NCBI GenBank assembly: GCA_018873225.1
Contig: JAEILZ010000004.1
Span: 3,968,001 to 4,032,000 of the forward strand
Reading direction: 5' to 3'
DNA: 64,000 nt
Origin: [Phialemoniopsis] sp. UDSM-2020
Taxonomy: Eukaryota; Ascomycota; Sordariomycetes; Thyridiales; Thyridiaceae
The position numbers and the translations under genes are program-made. Every line of letters begins with the position of its first letter. The first letter of the stretch is position 1. Below are positions 1-10,802 of the stretch, piece after piece. A model generated the notes under the pieces. It saw only the letters and a list, made by a program, of their open reading frames with translations. It searched no databases and was not told the origin of the DNA.

Positions 1-2757
1 ACGACCAACTCGATTGGCAAACGGTGGTGGGGAAGCTTTGTGAAGTGGCTCGACGAGCTCACCTCGGTACGCCAGGGGGAGAAAGGCACCCTGCCTCTGG
101 AGTGGTATGACACCATCAATCTCTTCAAGGCCCGATGGGGCTGTCCCGGTCAGACATTCTCGGCCAATCTCCGCATGGACCTAGAGGCCAAAGTATCGAT
201 GGACGCCACATATGCATACTATCTCTCGGCGCGATTTGTTCCTCCGTCGAAGCCAGAGGCTTTTATGTATTTTGGCATAAATCCCAATGCTTATCTCGGC
301 CTCGTTATCAAGGGCAATGCAGCCATGCAGATGGGATCGAAGCCGAAGAAGATCATCGACACACTTGCCTATCCGGGTCTCGCAGTCAAGGGAATTGCAG
401 CTGTTGGACCGACGCTGGATGTATACGGCCAGATCCAAAGCCGCCTGACCCTGAAGGGAGAAGCAAAAGCCGGTGCCACACTCAACTTTGGGAAGGCCGA
501 GGTCTTCTGGCCCCAGGATGACGATATCTTGAAGAAATACGACAAGATCTTGGACCTCGAGGTTGACTCAGAACTTCCTCCAAAGAAGGGGGTGGAGCCC
601 ACCTTCGAAGCTGGCGCACAAATCGATGCAAACCTCAACATCATCATCACACCAGAGGCCAACGTTGGCATCAAGATTGGCGGTGGTGCCCTGACTGCTG
701 GAAAGAGCCTGGTCGACGCGCAAATCACTGGATGGCTGAGAGGCGTGCTTAGCTTTCAGGCACAGGCTAAGGCAAGTACGACTACACAGCGATTTGACTA
801 CCGCTACGGGGCCTATATCTTCTACAATGTCGGGTTCAGGGCCAAAGCAGTGATCCTAGAATGGATCAACTGGGCTAGCGACGAGCGAAAGGCGTACAAG
901 GACGACCGTCGTCTCACAGTCTACGAGAAGGAAGGCTCCATCGATCTCACAGGCGGAAGCGCTAGGCGCAGCATCTCCATGGGGCTCGACAACGCGACAA
1001 TGTCAGCCAACCCGGCTCTGGAGGCAGAAGATGCCTTATGGAAGCGTGCTGATGGCGATGGCGGGGGTCAAGGTATGTTCTGCTTTGTTTTACATCGTGT
1101 TGTGGCCAAGTCCGTGATCGCTAACCTGACACTTCACACACGAAGGTGCCCAATTCACCCAGAACCTTCAGTGCCCGCCGGGTATACAGGGCGCTCCTAG
1201 GCTCCCGGCAATGCGTCTGAACTGCGGTACCTTACCTGACGTCTCGATCAATGGGTACCTCGCCAGGTCGCACTGCACAAATGCGGGCTATGGGTTGACT
1301 GGTATATCTGAGGAACAGTCGGTAGTGCTCACACACGACACAAGCACACAGCGATCAGGTTGGCGCCGGAGTCAAAAGTGCCCTGCTGGATACTGTCAAG
1401 GTCAAACGGCTGCACTCCAGGCTGCGACCAGACTTGGCATCACCCTTCAATGCGATGAGTTTCCCCCGGGCTCCACCGAGGAGGGTGGACTTGGTCATGA
1501 CTTCAGCAGCGTGATGTGTGTCCCTTCATATCAAAATAATATGCATGGACAGTGCGTCGGTAAGGCTCTTTTCTTGCATACGTCCGCGGCTCGCCGCGCG
1601 GTGATACCAGGTGGCTGATCAAAGATTGCAACCTTCATATAGCTTTGATGTCTAACATGCAGACAAACGTCGGCGCGTTGGAACCAAGTGTTGCCCAGGC
1701 AAACCGGGACGCTGGCTGGGTGAAATGGAACGACGCTTGTACGCTTTAAGCTTTTGACGCTCCTAACGTGTTGTCTTGTGCTAACCATCCTGTTCATCTC
1801 ATCAGTTTGGACCAGCGATAACGATATCAAAGGCAGTGCAAGGCAAAGATTCACAGATTACGACCAAGTCATGCCTATTCCTGCGCCATATGACCCCCGA
1901 AACCTCAACGGCCAAAGAGTATGTATTGACGTTCCTCCAAGACGAGGGCCCTCTCATTCTTGATTCTGCGTGGAATTTGTTGCTGATGTATACCGATCGG
2001 CATGATTGCAGGGACGGAGTGTAAACACGTGGACTTTCAAACGCAATTACACGTTCGCTATCGTCGACGGTGGGGCCGGCAACTTTCACTGGTGGGATAG
2101 CCCTGGCCCTGTTACTTTCAACAAGAACTACAACTTCGCACACCCCAATGTGTGGGACAACATCGTCTGCGCTGTGAACATATTCGACCAGACCGACTAC
2201 TACAAGTACGCGGAGGACGGCGACGGCAGATACAACGCGTGGTGCCTGAAGGGACCGGTGGACCCATGTAAATCACCCTCACCTAGCTGGTTGCCCTCGA
2301 GGCTCCTTTTTGCACATCTGCTGATTCACTTTGCTCACAGACTATTCATGGCCGGGCACATACAAGATGGGCCACTGTTTCGTTGAGTTTGGGCCGGATA
2401 ATGGTATGAACGACAAGCGGTCTGTGGATGGCTGGGTTGTCAAAAGTGAGTTGAACTCTTCTCCTCTTATTGACTCAAATGGTCTTATTTCTATACTTCT
2501 TGTCAACTGTCGCTAACGAGAACATCTCGACAGACGTTACCATGGTGGAAGATGGGCAGGACGTAACCATTTTGGATGTACCTGGTGCCGGACCTGAACC
2601 GCCGCCGTTGGCCAAGGTACCGCAATTTACTGCCGAGAGTGTGTCTGACCCAGGTTTCAACGATGAGGCAGAGATACTCGTGCGAGAGTCGTACTTAGAC
2701 GAAGGGCACAGCTTGAACCTTGGCGCTGTGGATGGGGTTGGATTCAAATCAGGTTAA
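1..2757 (+). CDS. Secreted NucA/NucB nuclease-domain protein, C-terminal part (5' end outside window)
   Basis: The reading frame is open from base 1, so the start lies upstream. Predicted exons are <1-1072, 1146-1559, 1643-1738, 1806-1918, 2012-2267, 2341-2445 and 2534-2757; all junctions keep frame and end at TAA. The first ~360 residues are a beta-rich, glycine/alanine-rich region. A Cys-rich block follows with CDEFP...EEGG and, about 30 residues on, a CVP...NNMHGQ motif. These match the signature of the NucA/NucB DNase family (PF14040). The tail is acidic and Trp/Tyr-rich. In fungi such domains sit at the end of large secreted chitinase- or killer-toxin-like proteins, so a secreted antagonistic nuclease is plausible, but the N-terminal domains are not visible here. 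The family call is good; the biological role is inference. Confidence 0.7.
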
Positions 2758-2987
2758 CGGGGTCACATCATTTTCTCTTTATCTGGCCCCTTCATCGACA
2801 TAATTCGCACTGCGTTTCATTCAGACAGGACGATCTGCAAGTATGCCCGCTAGATACTGTATCAATAATTATCACAGACTCGCTATCTAACACTAAATGT
2901 ATATTTGTGTGACCGCAAGACAATCACTAAGAATCTTCCAAGATGATTGGGACTTGGCACATGAGCCAAAGCCTAGTGATAGCCATT

Positions 2988-5098
2988 TCAATGTGATCGA
3001 AGTCCCCGCGGCGACAAAGAGATCCCGTTTGTCTCCAGACACAAGACTATGATAAGGCTTAAAATCCCAGCCAGCATTATCATCGCCAGTCGATTCCTCC
3101 TGGTGGTTCCGACAGCCACAGCAACAAAGTACCCCGGTATAAGGAACAAACAAAATTCCCATATCCAGTTCAAGGCCTGGCCGCCCGGAGACATAAGTAT
3201 AAATGGAAGGACTATGAGCACACCACCTGACAAGAACCATATGCCCACAGTCAAGAAAACAGGTGCGTCTTTCGCCCAACGGCCCAAACCGTCGGTGAAC
3301 GAGTAAAACATCCTGTCGTCGCGCTTTTGCAAGCTCAAGGCTCCTCCGTTGAGATATTGCGAGAGCACGCAATTGATTTGCGTATTTGTGAGATGATCAG
3401 GGTTGTAGCCATGCTCTTTGAAATCGTAACGGGCAGCTGTGGCAAGTTCAAGTATGGCTTTATAGTCGCGAGGGACGTCGCCACAGTCTTGCATCTTGAG
3501 TGTCAGGTGCCCCTTGAGCCAGACCAGGTATACGCCGGCGCTCCAGATGTTCAAACACACTAGTGTGATAAACAACTGCATGAATGAGAAACCCCACTGG
3601 TAGTACCTCTCTCCGTAGTCCCGAGATTCGACCTTCAGATCCTATAGTCAGCACCAGTATAATAGGAAGAGCAGGCAGACGCGACACACAGATGGTTGCT
3701 GACAGCTTCCTCTTTCTTTTATGTCGTTCATGGTATTAACATGATTTCGAAAGGTGAATGTTCCATTCTCGGACGTATCAACGTAATGGTCCGTGAAACC
3801 TTGGTCCATATAACTGCTGTTGCTCTGATAAATCTCGAATGGTAGTGGCGGCGACTGTGTTAGACTATCGATGGGGTAGGGGGACGAAAAGGGCGGAATG
3901 AGGTAATAGGGATCCAGGTATCGTGGAAGTTGACCAGATATGTTTAATGTTGGAGCGGCCAAAGTAATGTTTCTCCAGACCGATGTTCTGTTCGAAGCCC
4001 CGCCGTAGTGATGCTTTAAAACGTCTAAAGTAACTCAGTGCCAAGAAAGGTCCGATTAGTAGAGGCAGACTCACAATTCGCGACTTCGTTTTGCAATTCG
4101 CATCTAGAATCAACCATGCCAGATGTCGGATTTATGCTGGCGCAACTTCCCACAAATACCGAAAACGCGGTGTGGTAAACAGCATATATGTTTTCTTAAA
4201 CCCGGCATGTTAATAAATGTAGTAAGCATCCGCGTAGAATACGATATGAGAAACTCACGATTGTGCTGCTCAGGGGACAGCTCCCACAGCACAACATGAT
4301 GCTCATTCGTAAGGTTGACCCGGCTGCCATCATGAATGACATACATTAGTGGGTGAAATTGAGCAAAATCGAATAAGCCGCCGTTGATATCCTGGACATA
4401 GGTGACACTTTCAGGGGTGTAACTGGTCATGGCGCCAGCCAGGGTGGGAAACAAAAGGATGAAGCACATTGTAAAGAGGATGAAAGCCATCGTAGCTCGT
4501 GAATGCAGTCCGTCTTTTGAGGTGAAATCTTTGATGATTTGAAAAGTGGTCATCAGTGATGGCTCTCTTTCCATAAAAAACAAGCGAAAAGTCCGATATG
4601 TTACTGGCTTGAGATGCATGGAGGCCGTGACATATGTTGAGAAGGAACGCCACGAGAAGTATGCCAGAACTGTCTGGCCAAGTCTACCAATAACCTAAAC
4701 TACATGTCAGACAGCTTAGGGGTGATGGTAGTATGATTGAAGGCTCTTACCACATCCCAAGACACATCAATAACCTTAGCTCGGGTAAAGCTGAAAGTAC
4801 CAATGACCAAGGTGATGTCAAAGAAGCTCTTTACATCCCATCGTGTATGGCCTTTGGAGAATGGATCAAAAGCTCCTGCAGCAGTGCACATTGTTGTCGA
4901 TGTACCGGTGGAAGGGTCATTTCCAATGACCACGTCAAAGATAAGCATTGTCAAAACGGCAAGCCAACAGATGAAGATAACGACCCACTTCATTGTCCAT
5001 GTCAAACCCTTCCTTCCCAAATCACTGCTGACCGCTCGCTTCATGTATATCGACTGCCGAACTGCAATTAGGACAAGATCCTGACATTTCTGCCGCAT
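2988..5098 (-). CDS. Multi-pass membrane protein of unknown function
   Basis: Five predicted exons (complement of 2988-3641, 3690-4024, 4075-4194, 4259-4694, 4751-5098) give about 630 residues. Hydrophobic segments lie near residues 35-55 (WVVIFICWLAVLTMLIF), in exon 2 (AFILFTMCFILLFPTL) and four times in the last exon. A large N-glycosylation-rich loop (NIT, NIS, NSS, NGT) lies between the early and late segments. The exon 1/exon 2 join gives DVSWDV-VIGRLGQTVLAY, a motif that recurs in a large family of uncharacterised fungal integral membrane proteins. No catalytic motif is visible. The last intron is only 48 nt and its donor (GTGTGT) could shift by two bases. Function is unknown; the gene call itself is secure. 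Confidence 0.75.
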
Positions 5099-5723
5099 GG
5101 TGACTAATGTATCGCTTTTCGTGGTGCAGGGTTCAGTTTTACTCGCCCGTGATAAGCGCCGGGGGGGGGGGGGGAGGTAGACTACGACGAGTTAACTTCA
5201 AAGACTGACCGGAGAGAACTATGCTTTATCTAAAGCCGCCGTAGACGGTCTCGCAGTAGGACAGGAGAACAGTGGTAAGCTGTAGTGGCTCACACCCCGC
5301 TGAAGATCAGCCTTGCCCCGCCTCATCGTATGTGGAAAGGGAGGGTCGCGCTTCTTGCATTGTGTTCGGTGGCCATGGCATTCATTTTGGGCTTTCTAAC
5401 CATTCAGGATGCACGTTTTGATTAATTTAAAGTGTCTGGGGGCTGAGCGGTGCGTACGGATTTGCGCGGCTGCAACCTCCGGCATGTAGAGATGGGGAAG
5501 TCGCGCAGCGAGTGTCTGCCTAACCTTTATCCGAAGCTCCGCGCTTGCTGACCAACAAAACTGAACGATGATGTGCATCAGGGCTAAAATATTGCGTCAA
5601 TTATCGTTGTGCATAGTTTGTTACCAGGTATGAAGTTTGCAGCTCATGACTACCTACTTTCCTATAGAGTAACAAGGCGGAATCGCTGTCGAGCTTGAAA
5701 TATCAAGCTGGTGACCATCACTC
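5099..5723. other. Intergenic region with G14 homopolymer
   Basis: Upstream region of the membrane protein gene and downstream region of the F-box/ankyrin gene. A run of 14 G residues occupies 5161-5174. I see no coding potential with conserved features and no RNA gene. Confidence 0.6.
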
Positions 5724-7808
5724 TTATGAAAACAAGCATTTACAAACCCCTCTTCGGGGCTCTTTGACTTGATGGACTTCGGTATGTGAGCGTGGATGGG
5801 GCTGCCCGAAGCCGAGACGCATCATTGTGCTCCTCAGCCAGTCGGCAATGTCATATGCTTCGGCGTCAATGCATCGCGCGTAGTTTTCCTCGAGACAACC
5901 CAACGTGAGGCTTTCCCTGACACAGGACTCAAGTACCCTTTGTAGGGAGGGATCCGTGTGCTTCTCGCCTTCTATCGTTGATTGTCCTCGTCTTCTGTTG
6001 GCGAGAGACCCCGTTACAAGTTTCGTCAGCGGACCGGTGGGAGTATCATCCTCCGCGCCCTCGCGAAATCTGTCGTACAAAGGGGCGCCCCGTGAGATCA
6101 GGGCCCCCAGCGCGGTATACTGCGTCTGATCCCAACAACAGAAGCGACACTTGAGGAATCTCTCAATAACATTGTTACCATGTTTGTCAAGACGCTTAAT
6201 GTCAGCTCCAGCGTCGAGTAGTGCGACTAAGCACTCCGGCTGAGAATACTGCGCCCCTCCCCGTACAGCAAGAAGGAGAGCCGTCAAGAGGCATGGATCT
6301 CTTGGGTCGACACGATCGACACTTCCACCATGCTCGATGAAGAGACGCAACAATGTAGGGTCCCGAACAATCGCCTTCGTGGGATATGTGAAGTTGATAT
6401 TGGCCAGGCTCGCACCCGCGTCAATGAGTAACTTGACGATCTCCGGGCAGGGTTCGAAGTCGCGATGAACCACATACTTCAGACAGGAAAGGCCCTGCGA
6501 ATCCAAGGCATTGACGTTCGCCCCGAGGTGCAACAGGCGTTTAACCATGCAGGGATCGCCGGCAATGCAAGCTGCCCACAATGGCGTATGACCGGAGAAG
6601 CCCATCGATGGGTGTCGGTGATGCGAGGCGTAGGGAATTTCCATTCGTTGTTCCAAGTTCACACCACGAGCCACGAGGGTGGATAGATAATTCGAAGAGT
6701 CGTATTCAAGCTTGGCGCGGACCGGTAAGTGGATGTTACTATTGGCACACATGTGAAGCGGGTTGCACCCGGGCCACACCCGGATGGTGCACTGGTGGAG
6801 ACTTGCGCCCATTTCCATGAGGTCCTCGGCGGCCCGGAATTGGCCCGTCATACACGCCACCGCGAGAGGAGTGATCTTTCTTTGTCCTGCACGCTGATCT
6901 ATGGCTGCGCCAAGCTGTTTCAGAGTAGCGATGACCCGGCGTGTCGATTCCTCATTGACCTGGGCTGACTCGAGGGCCCAGAATATCGCAGGGGCTCTTC
7001 CGAAGGGGTCGTTGATATGTGTCTTGCCCCCTCTAGCAGCAAATAGTTCTATCATGTCGATATTGCCGTGCCCCGCCGCCGATTGTATCGCAGCGATTCC
7101 ACAAGACGACACCTGGAGACCAGCACCGCGTTGCAGCAATAGCTTTGCTATCTGCAGTCGGTTCTGACATATCGCGAGTTGCAACGGCCTCCATTGGGTC
7201 GAACGGTCGCTTCCTATAGCTTCGTACCGGTGCATCACTCCGTCATAAGGTCCGAGATCAGGCCACCTTCGCCCATGCCGGGTCAAGCACTGGCAGGGCC
7301 CTTGGAATGCGGCGTTCACGTCCGCACCCTCATCGAGCAGCTTGACAACAGTATCGTAATGGCCGAACCTGACAGCCCAGTGTAACGGGGTCAGCTGAAT
7401 CCGTTTCTCGTGCAGAGGATCATCGGCAAGAGGATAGGTATTGGGCTTCCATTTAGTCGTGCTTCTGACGGCGGAGTCACTCCGGAGCTCGGGATAGACG
7501 CCGTACACGTTGACCTCGCGTGTCTCTTGCGCGGACAATGCGCGCTCGAGCATGTCTGGGTGGCCGTGTCTCGCTGCCCAGAAAAGCAAGAACGATTTGT
7601 ATTCAAGCGCATCTCTCTTGTGAACGAGGGCCATGATTGTGCGGAAGAACTGGCGACTAGTCACGGCCAGTCTGGCGAGTTCGTCTATGTCGAGATGCGC
7701 CGCGACCATGTACAGTAGTTCATTGGGGAGCCGGCATAGGTTATTCCTGTCTTTCGCCTGAAGAGGCTGATCGCTGTCCGTATGTGTCATGGATTTAGCC
7801 ATGGCCAA
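5724..7808 (-). CDS. F-box and ankyrin-repeat protein with C-terminal CaaX-like motif
   Basis: An uninterrupted frame of 694 codons. Residues ~24-60 (NLCRLPNELLYMVAAHL...LARLAVTSRQFF) fit an F-box, the Skp1-binding module of SCF ubiquitin ligases. From ~70 to ~560 there are about ten ankyrin-type repeats (TPLHWAVRFGHYDTVVKLL, LQLAICQNRLQIAKLLL, HTPLWAACIAGDPCMVKRLL). The two alternative ATGs at codons 1 and 3 and a third at 7 make the exact start uncertain. The last six residues are CKCLFS after a basic KEPRR stretch. CLFS fits a CaaX prenylation box, with an adjacent Cys that could be palmitoylated. F-box/ankyrin proteins are numerous in filamentous fungi and usually have unknown targets. 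The domain call is strong; membrane anchoring is inference. Confidence 0.85.
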   Translation of the reverse strand: MAMAKSMTHTDSDQPLQAKDRNNLCRLPNELLYMVAAHLDIDELARLAVTSRQFFRTIMALVHKRDALEYKSFLLFWAARHGHPDMLERALSAQETREVNVYGVYPELRSDSAVRSTTKWKPNTYPLADDPLHEKRIQLTPLHWAVRFGHYDTVVKLLDEGADVNAAFQGPCQCLTRHGRRWPDLGPYDGVMHRYEAIGSDRSTQWRPLQLAICQNRLQIAKLLLQRGAGLQVSSCGIAAIQSAAGHGNIDMIELFAARGGKTHINDPFGRAPAIFWALESAQVNEESTRRVIATLKQLGAAIDQRAGQRKITPLAVACMTGQFRAAEDLMEMGASLHQCTIRVWPGCNPLHMCANSNIHLPVRAKLEYDSSNYLSTLVARGVNLEQRMEIPYASHHRHPSMGFSGHTPLWAACIAGDPCMVKRLLHLGANVNALDSQGLSCLKYVVHRDFEPCPEIVKLLIDAGASLANINFTYPTKAIVRDPTLLRLFIEHGGSVDRVDPRDPCLLTALLLAVRGGAQYSQPECLVALLDAGADIKRLDKHGNNVIERFLKCRFCCWDQTQYTALGALISRGAPLYDRFREGAEDDTPTGPLTKLVTGSLANRRRGQSTIEGEKHTDPSLQRVLESCVRESLTLGCLEENYARCIDAEAYDIADWLRSTMMRLGFGQPHPRSHTEVHQVKEPRRGVCKCLFS

Positions 7809-8359
7809 CGATGAAAATAATCGACTGACGGAGCCGACTGATGCTTATCGATGTACAAATTGGGTTTAAGTGAAGAGGAGCGGCAAGCAAAGGTTAGGTG
7901 GGAGAGAGAACAACCAGTGTCACCGCGAGGTGGAGATTCTTTCTGCGCATGTTTTGGCCTTGGGCGCGAACCAAAGATCATACTCATTTGAACCATGGCT
8001 CGCAATATTTAGGTTTATGGTTACCGTGACAAGTAAGTCCGGAGCCAACGCACTACGTGAGAGATGTAAAATCAGTAACCTGACGTTCATCGCCGTCTCT
8101 GAGCACTGTGTCTTCACAGAAAGAAAATTGATCCTTGCATTTAATCGCCCATGCCCTAAATATACTTGTCTTTTGTAGGATCGTCGTTGTATTATCCGCG
8201 AGTCACCCTCGATCTCAAACACAAGACAAGTCAAGCTCTGTATTAGGAGTGGGCCTCAAAAAGGGCCACGGTAGGGACCAGAAAGGAAATACAAGAGGGC
8301 CAAGCTAGCGGCTAAAGGGAATACAAAAAGCCACTATAGCGGCAGAACAGAGCAAGAGC
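7809..8359. other. Intergenic region
   Basis: 5' region of the F-box/ankyrin gene and 3' region of the helicase fragment. Short ORFs here have no recognisable domain. Nothing else seen. Confidence 0.5.
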
Positions 8360-10059
8360 TTAAGCCTGACCGTCGCCCAGGCACCTCTGTGCGTCATCGA
8401 ACGACATCTTGGCAAGCTTGGCTTTGGGCTCCTGCTGCTTTGTCTTCTTATTCATTCTGGTTGGCCAACGCGAACCCTCAAAGAGAGGGAGGTCCTGAGT
8501 AGCAAGTTAGAATGATTCGCTGATGGTCAATGTGTTGGACAATAACTTACCACAAGCCACTCAGGTTGAACGACTGTCACCACATGCAGGTAGCTTTTCG
8601 AGCTACCGTTGGTTGATGCTTCGTGGTACACGATCCAGTCCGGACGAGCATCGACAAGACAGCTGTCCATCTCCAGTAGGAAACTGTTGCTGTCATGGAC
8701 CGGTCGGTAGCTGTCCCTATCGCCGTTGTAAGCGATGTGGTGGCAGAAGGCCCGGGCGAGCGTCTTTTGGATGTTGATCTCGTAGTCTGGGTGCTCTGCC
8801 CGTGTAATAGACCCGTCGATGCGCTGTTCGCCTTGCAACCCCCTCAGGAAGCTGAACAAGTCAGTCCTGAGATTTGTTACCGCCATGAGAGCGCGATAAT
8901 CGAGAAAGTGGCCGATACACCAGGCCTCCAAGTCAACTGGGTTGTTCTTGTCGTTCTGGCACCATAGATCGTGCATGTGCGACCAAGCATTGAAGGCGTT
9001 CAGCAGCCTGATATGGTCTGACACTGGACATGCGAAAAGACCCCGGGACAAGTCTGCCGCATGTCGGTGGGCGTACGGGCGGGCGAAAATAGGCGTCTGG
9101 GAGCTCAGAATTGCGGCCAACGAAATGATGTCGAGTGCACATTTGTTTCTAGAACCCTCCTTGACAGCCCTGAACCATACGGGGTCGGCTGGGAATTTGG
9201 CCGCCAGGTGCCCGTCAGCAGTGGGATGATTGTTCTCGTCGAGGAACTCCCTGCATTTCAACATTAGTGACTCGTGCCGGCAAAATGTCAATTCGCTCAT
9301 GCAATCTTACCAGAACTTAAGCGTCTTGTAAGCCTTGACTACTGACTCCGGACAGGGGAGATCGAGAAATCCGACACCCAGGACGTCGTGGTAGCCAGCC
9401 GCCTTCAGGTTCAGGATGAGAGTGGAGAGATCCATCTGCATGATCTCGGGCTCGTCGAATGGGGCACACAGCCCGAAGTTCTTCTCTGTACCGAGTCGGA
9501 AGCAAACACCGGGCTGCGTGCGGCCTGCTATGCTTGCACGCTGGTTCGCTGAGGCGCGCGAGATTGGCCTCGTCAACAGCATTTTGCAATCGGTACGAGG
9601 ATTGTAAACCATCTGCTTGGCCATCATCGTATCAACGACGTAGACGATGCCGTCAATGGTGATGCTGGTCTCGGCGGCGTCCGTGGCCACAACGATCTTG
9701 CGCTTCCCCGACTGTTGGCTGATCCGGTCCTGGTTGCGCGGGTCCAGCGTGGCGTACATCGGCAGAACGTCGATTTCTTGATACTTTTCGCGGAGGAGGG
9801 CGCAAACTTCTTCGACCTCATCCTCGCCGGTGAGGAAGACGAGGATGTCCCCAGTAGGGCTTCTCTGCTCGACAATATGTCGGACGGTGTCGAGGGCACC
9901 GATGACATAGTCTGCTACCGGATGCTCTAGCCACTGGATGGTGACAGGATGCTGCTCTAGCCACTGGATGGTGATAGGATGCGCCCTGCCAGGGATATCA
10001 AGGCAGGGAGCCCCAAGGAGAAACTTCCCAAATTTCTCAGCATCCAGAGTTGCGGACAT
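8360..10059 (-). pseudogene. 5'-truncated Prp43/DHX15-like DEAH-box RNA helicase copy
   Basis: Exons (complement of 8360-8494, 8551-9250, 9311-10059) give about 527 residues in frame, from motif III (MSATLDAEKF) to the OB-fold tail (DWIVYHEASTN...VVQPEWLVDLP). That tail matches DHX15/Prp43, the DEAH ATPase that disassembles spliceosomes. Motifs I (Walker A) and II (DEAH) are absent. Homology stops a few codons upstream of the ATG, at IIIMSATL, and the DNA there is simple repeats. Motif V is recognisable (ATDAAETSITIDG). Motif VI reads QRASIAGR instead of the QRxGRxGR consensus, losing a glycine-arginine pair. A short in-frame duplication (TIQWLE...HPVTIQWLE, 9935-9985) adds ten residues. It cannot be an active helicase as it stands. 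It could still be transcribed, because frame and splice sites are preserved. A functional gene should exist elsewhere in the genome. Confidence 0.75.
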
Positions 10060-10126
10060 GATGATGATCTGGGGATAGCACTGCAGTGTGGTTTTGGTTG
10101 TGATTGTTCGAAGATGAGGGGAAATT

Positions 10127-10191
10127 TGATTGAGGTTGAAATCTGATTGAGGTTGAAATCTGATTGAGGTTGAAATCTGATTGAGGTTAGG
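10127..10191. repeat. 17-bp tandem repeat, ~3.8 copies
   Basis: The unit TGATTGAGGTTGAAATC repeats at 10127-10143, 10144-10160 and 10161-10177, with a partial fourth copy to 10191. The three full copies are identical, pointing to recent expansion. It abuts the truncation point of the helicase copy. Confidence 0.95.
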
Positions 10192-10365
10192 TCTCTTTTT
10201 TTTGTTTTTCTTTCTCTTTTTTCTTTTCTCTTTTTTTTATCTCTTTTTTTATCTCTTTTTCTTTTATCTTTTTTCCCTCTTTTTCTTTTCTCTTTTCTTT
10301 CTTCTTTTCTTTTTCTTTTTCTTCTCTTTTTCTTTTCTCTTTTTTTTTTTTTAAAAAAAAAAACA
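10192..10365. repeat. Pyrimidine (CTTTT)n tract ending in a T/A run
   Basis: About 160 bases consist almost only of C and T on the + strand, ending in a T-run followed directly by an A-run (about 10340-10364) that could form an AT hairpin. Low-complexity sequence with no coding value. Confidence 0.95.
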
Positions 10366-10802
10366 ATGGATTACTTATTAAAAGTGAAGGTGATGAAGTG
10401 ATTGGGGGGTGACTTTGGTGATGGGTGTGAGCGAGGCTTTGGCTTGGATTGGTGGGACGTCTTAGTCTTTGTCCACATGAAAAGTCGCCAAACCAGCAAA
10501 CACACGATTTTTGTAAACAAGGTAAACATTCCCATTGTCCATCTCAGCACTTTTCTCTCAAAAATTTGTCAGATTTCTCCTCTGCTATAGCGATTTTACA
10601 CGAGACTAACTGCAAACAGCAAAACATCCCACAACGCGTCACCATCACACATCCCATCAAGATCCAGCACATGTACCCTTAATTCCATCCGCGCATCCCG
10701 AACCAACTCGACCCGTAAAACAACACCATACCTCAGTAAGAGCTCACTACAATGCACTGGACCTAACCTCGCTCAGCAGACAGCTAATTAAAACTTCTAG
10801 AA
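10366..10802. other. 5' region of the RRM-like gene
   Basis: Short ORFs here have no conserved features. The last ~100 bases are the likely 5' UTR of the gene starting at 10803. With the repeats on its left, this forms a 740-bp gene-free stretch. Confidence 0.5.

Noticed and set aside
1739..1805. Gene end at the TAA at 1747
   Set aside because: Splicing 1739-1805 keeps the frame and leads into a conserved Trp/Tyr-rich tail, so the TAA is intronic.
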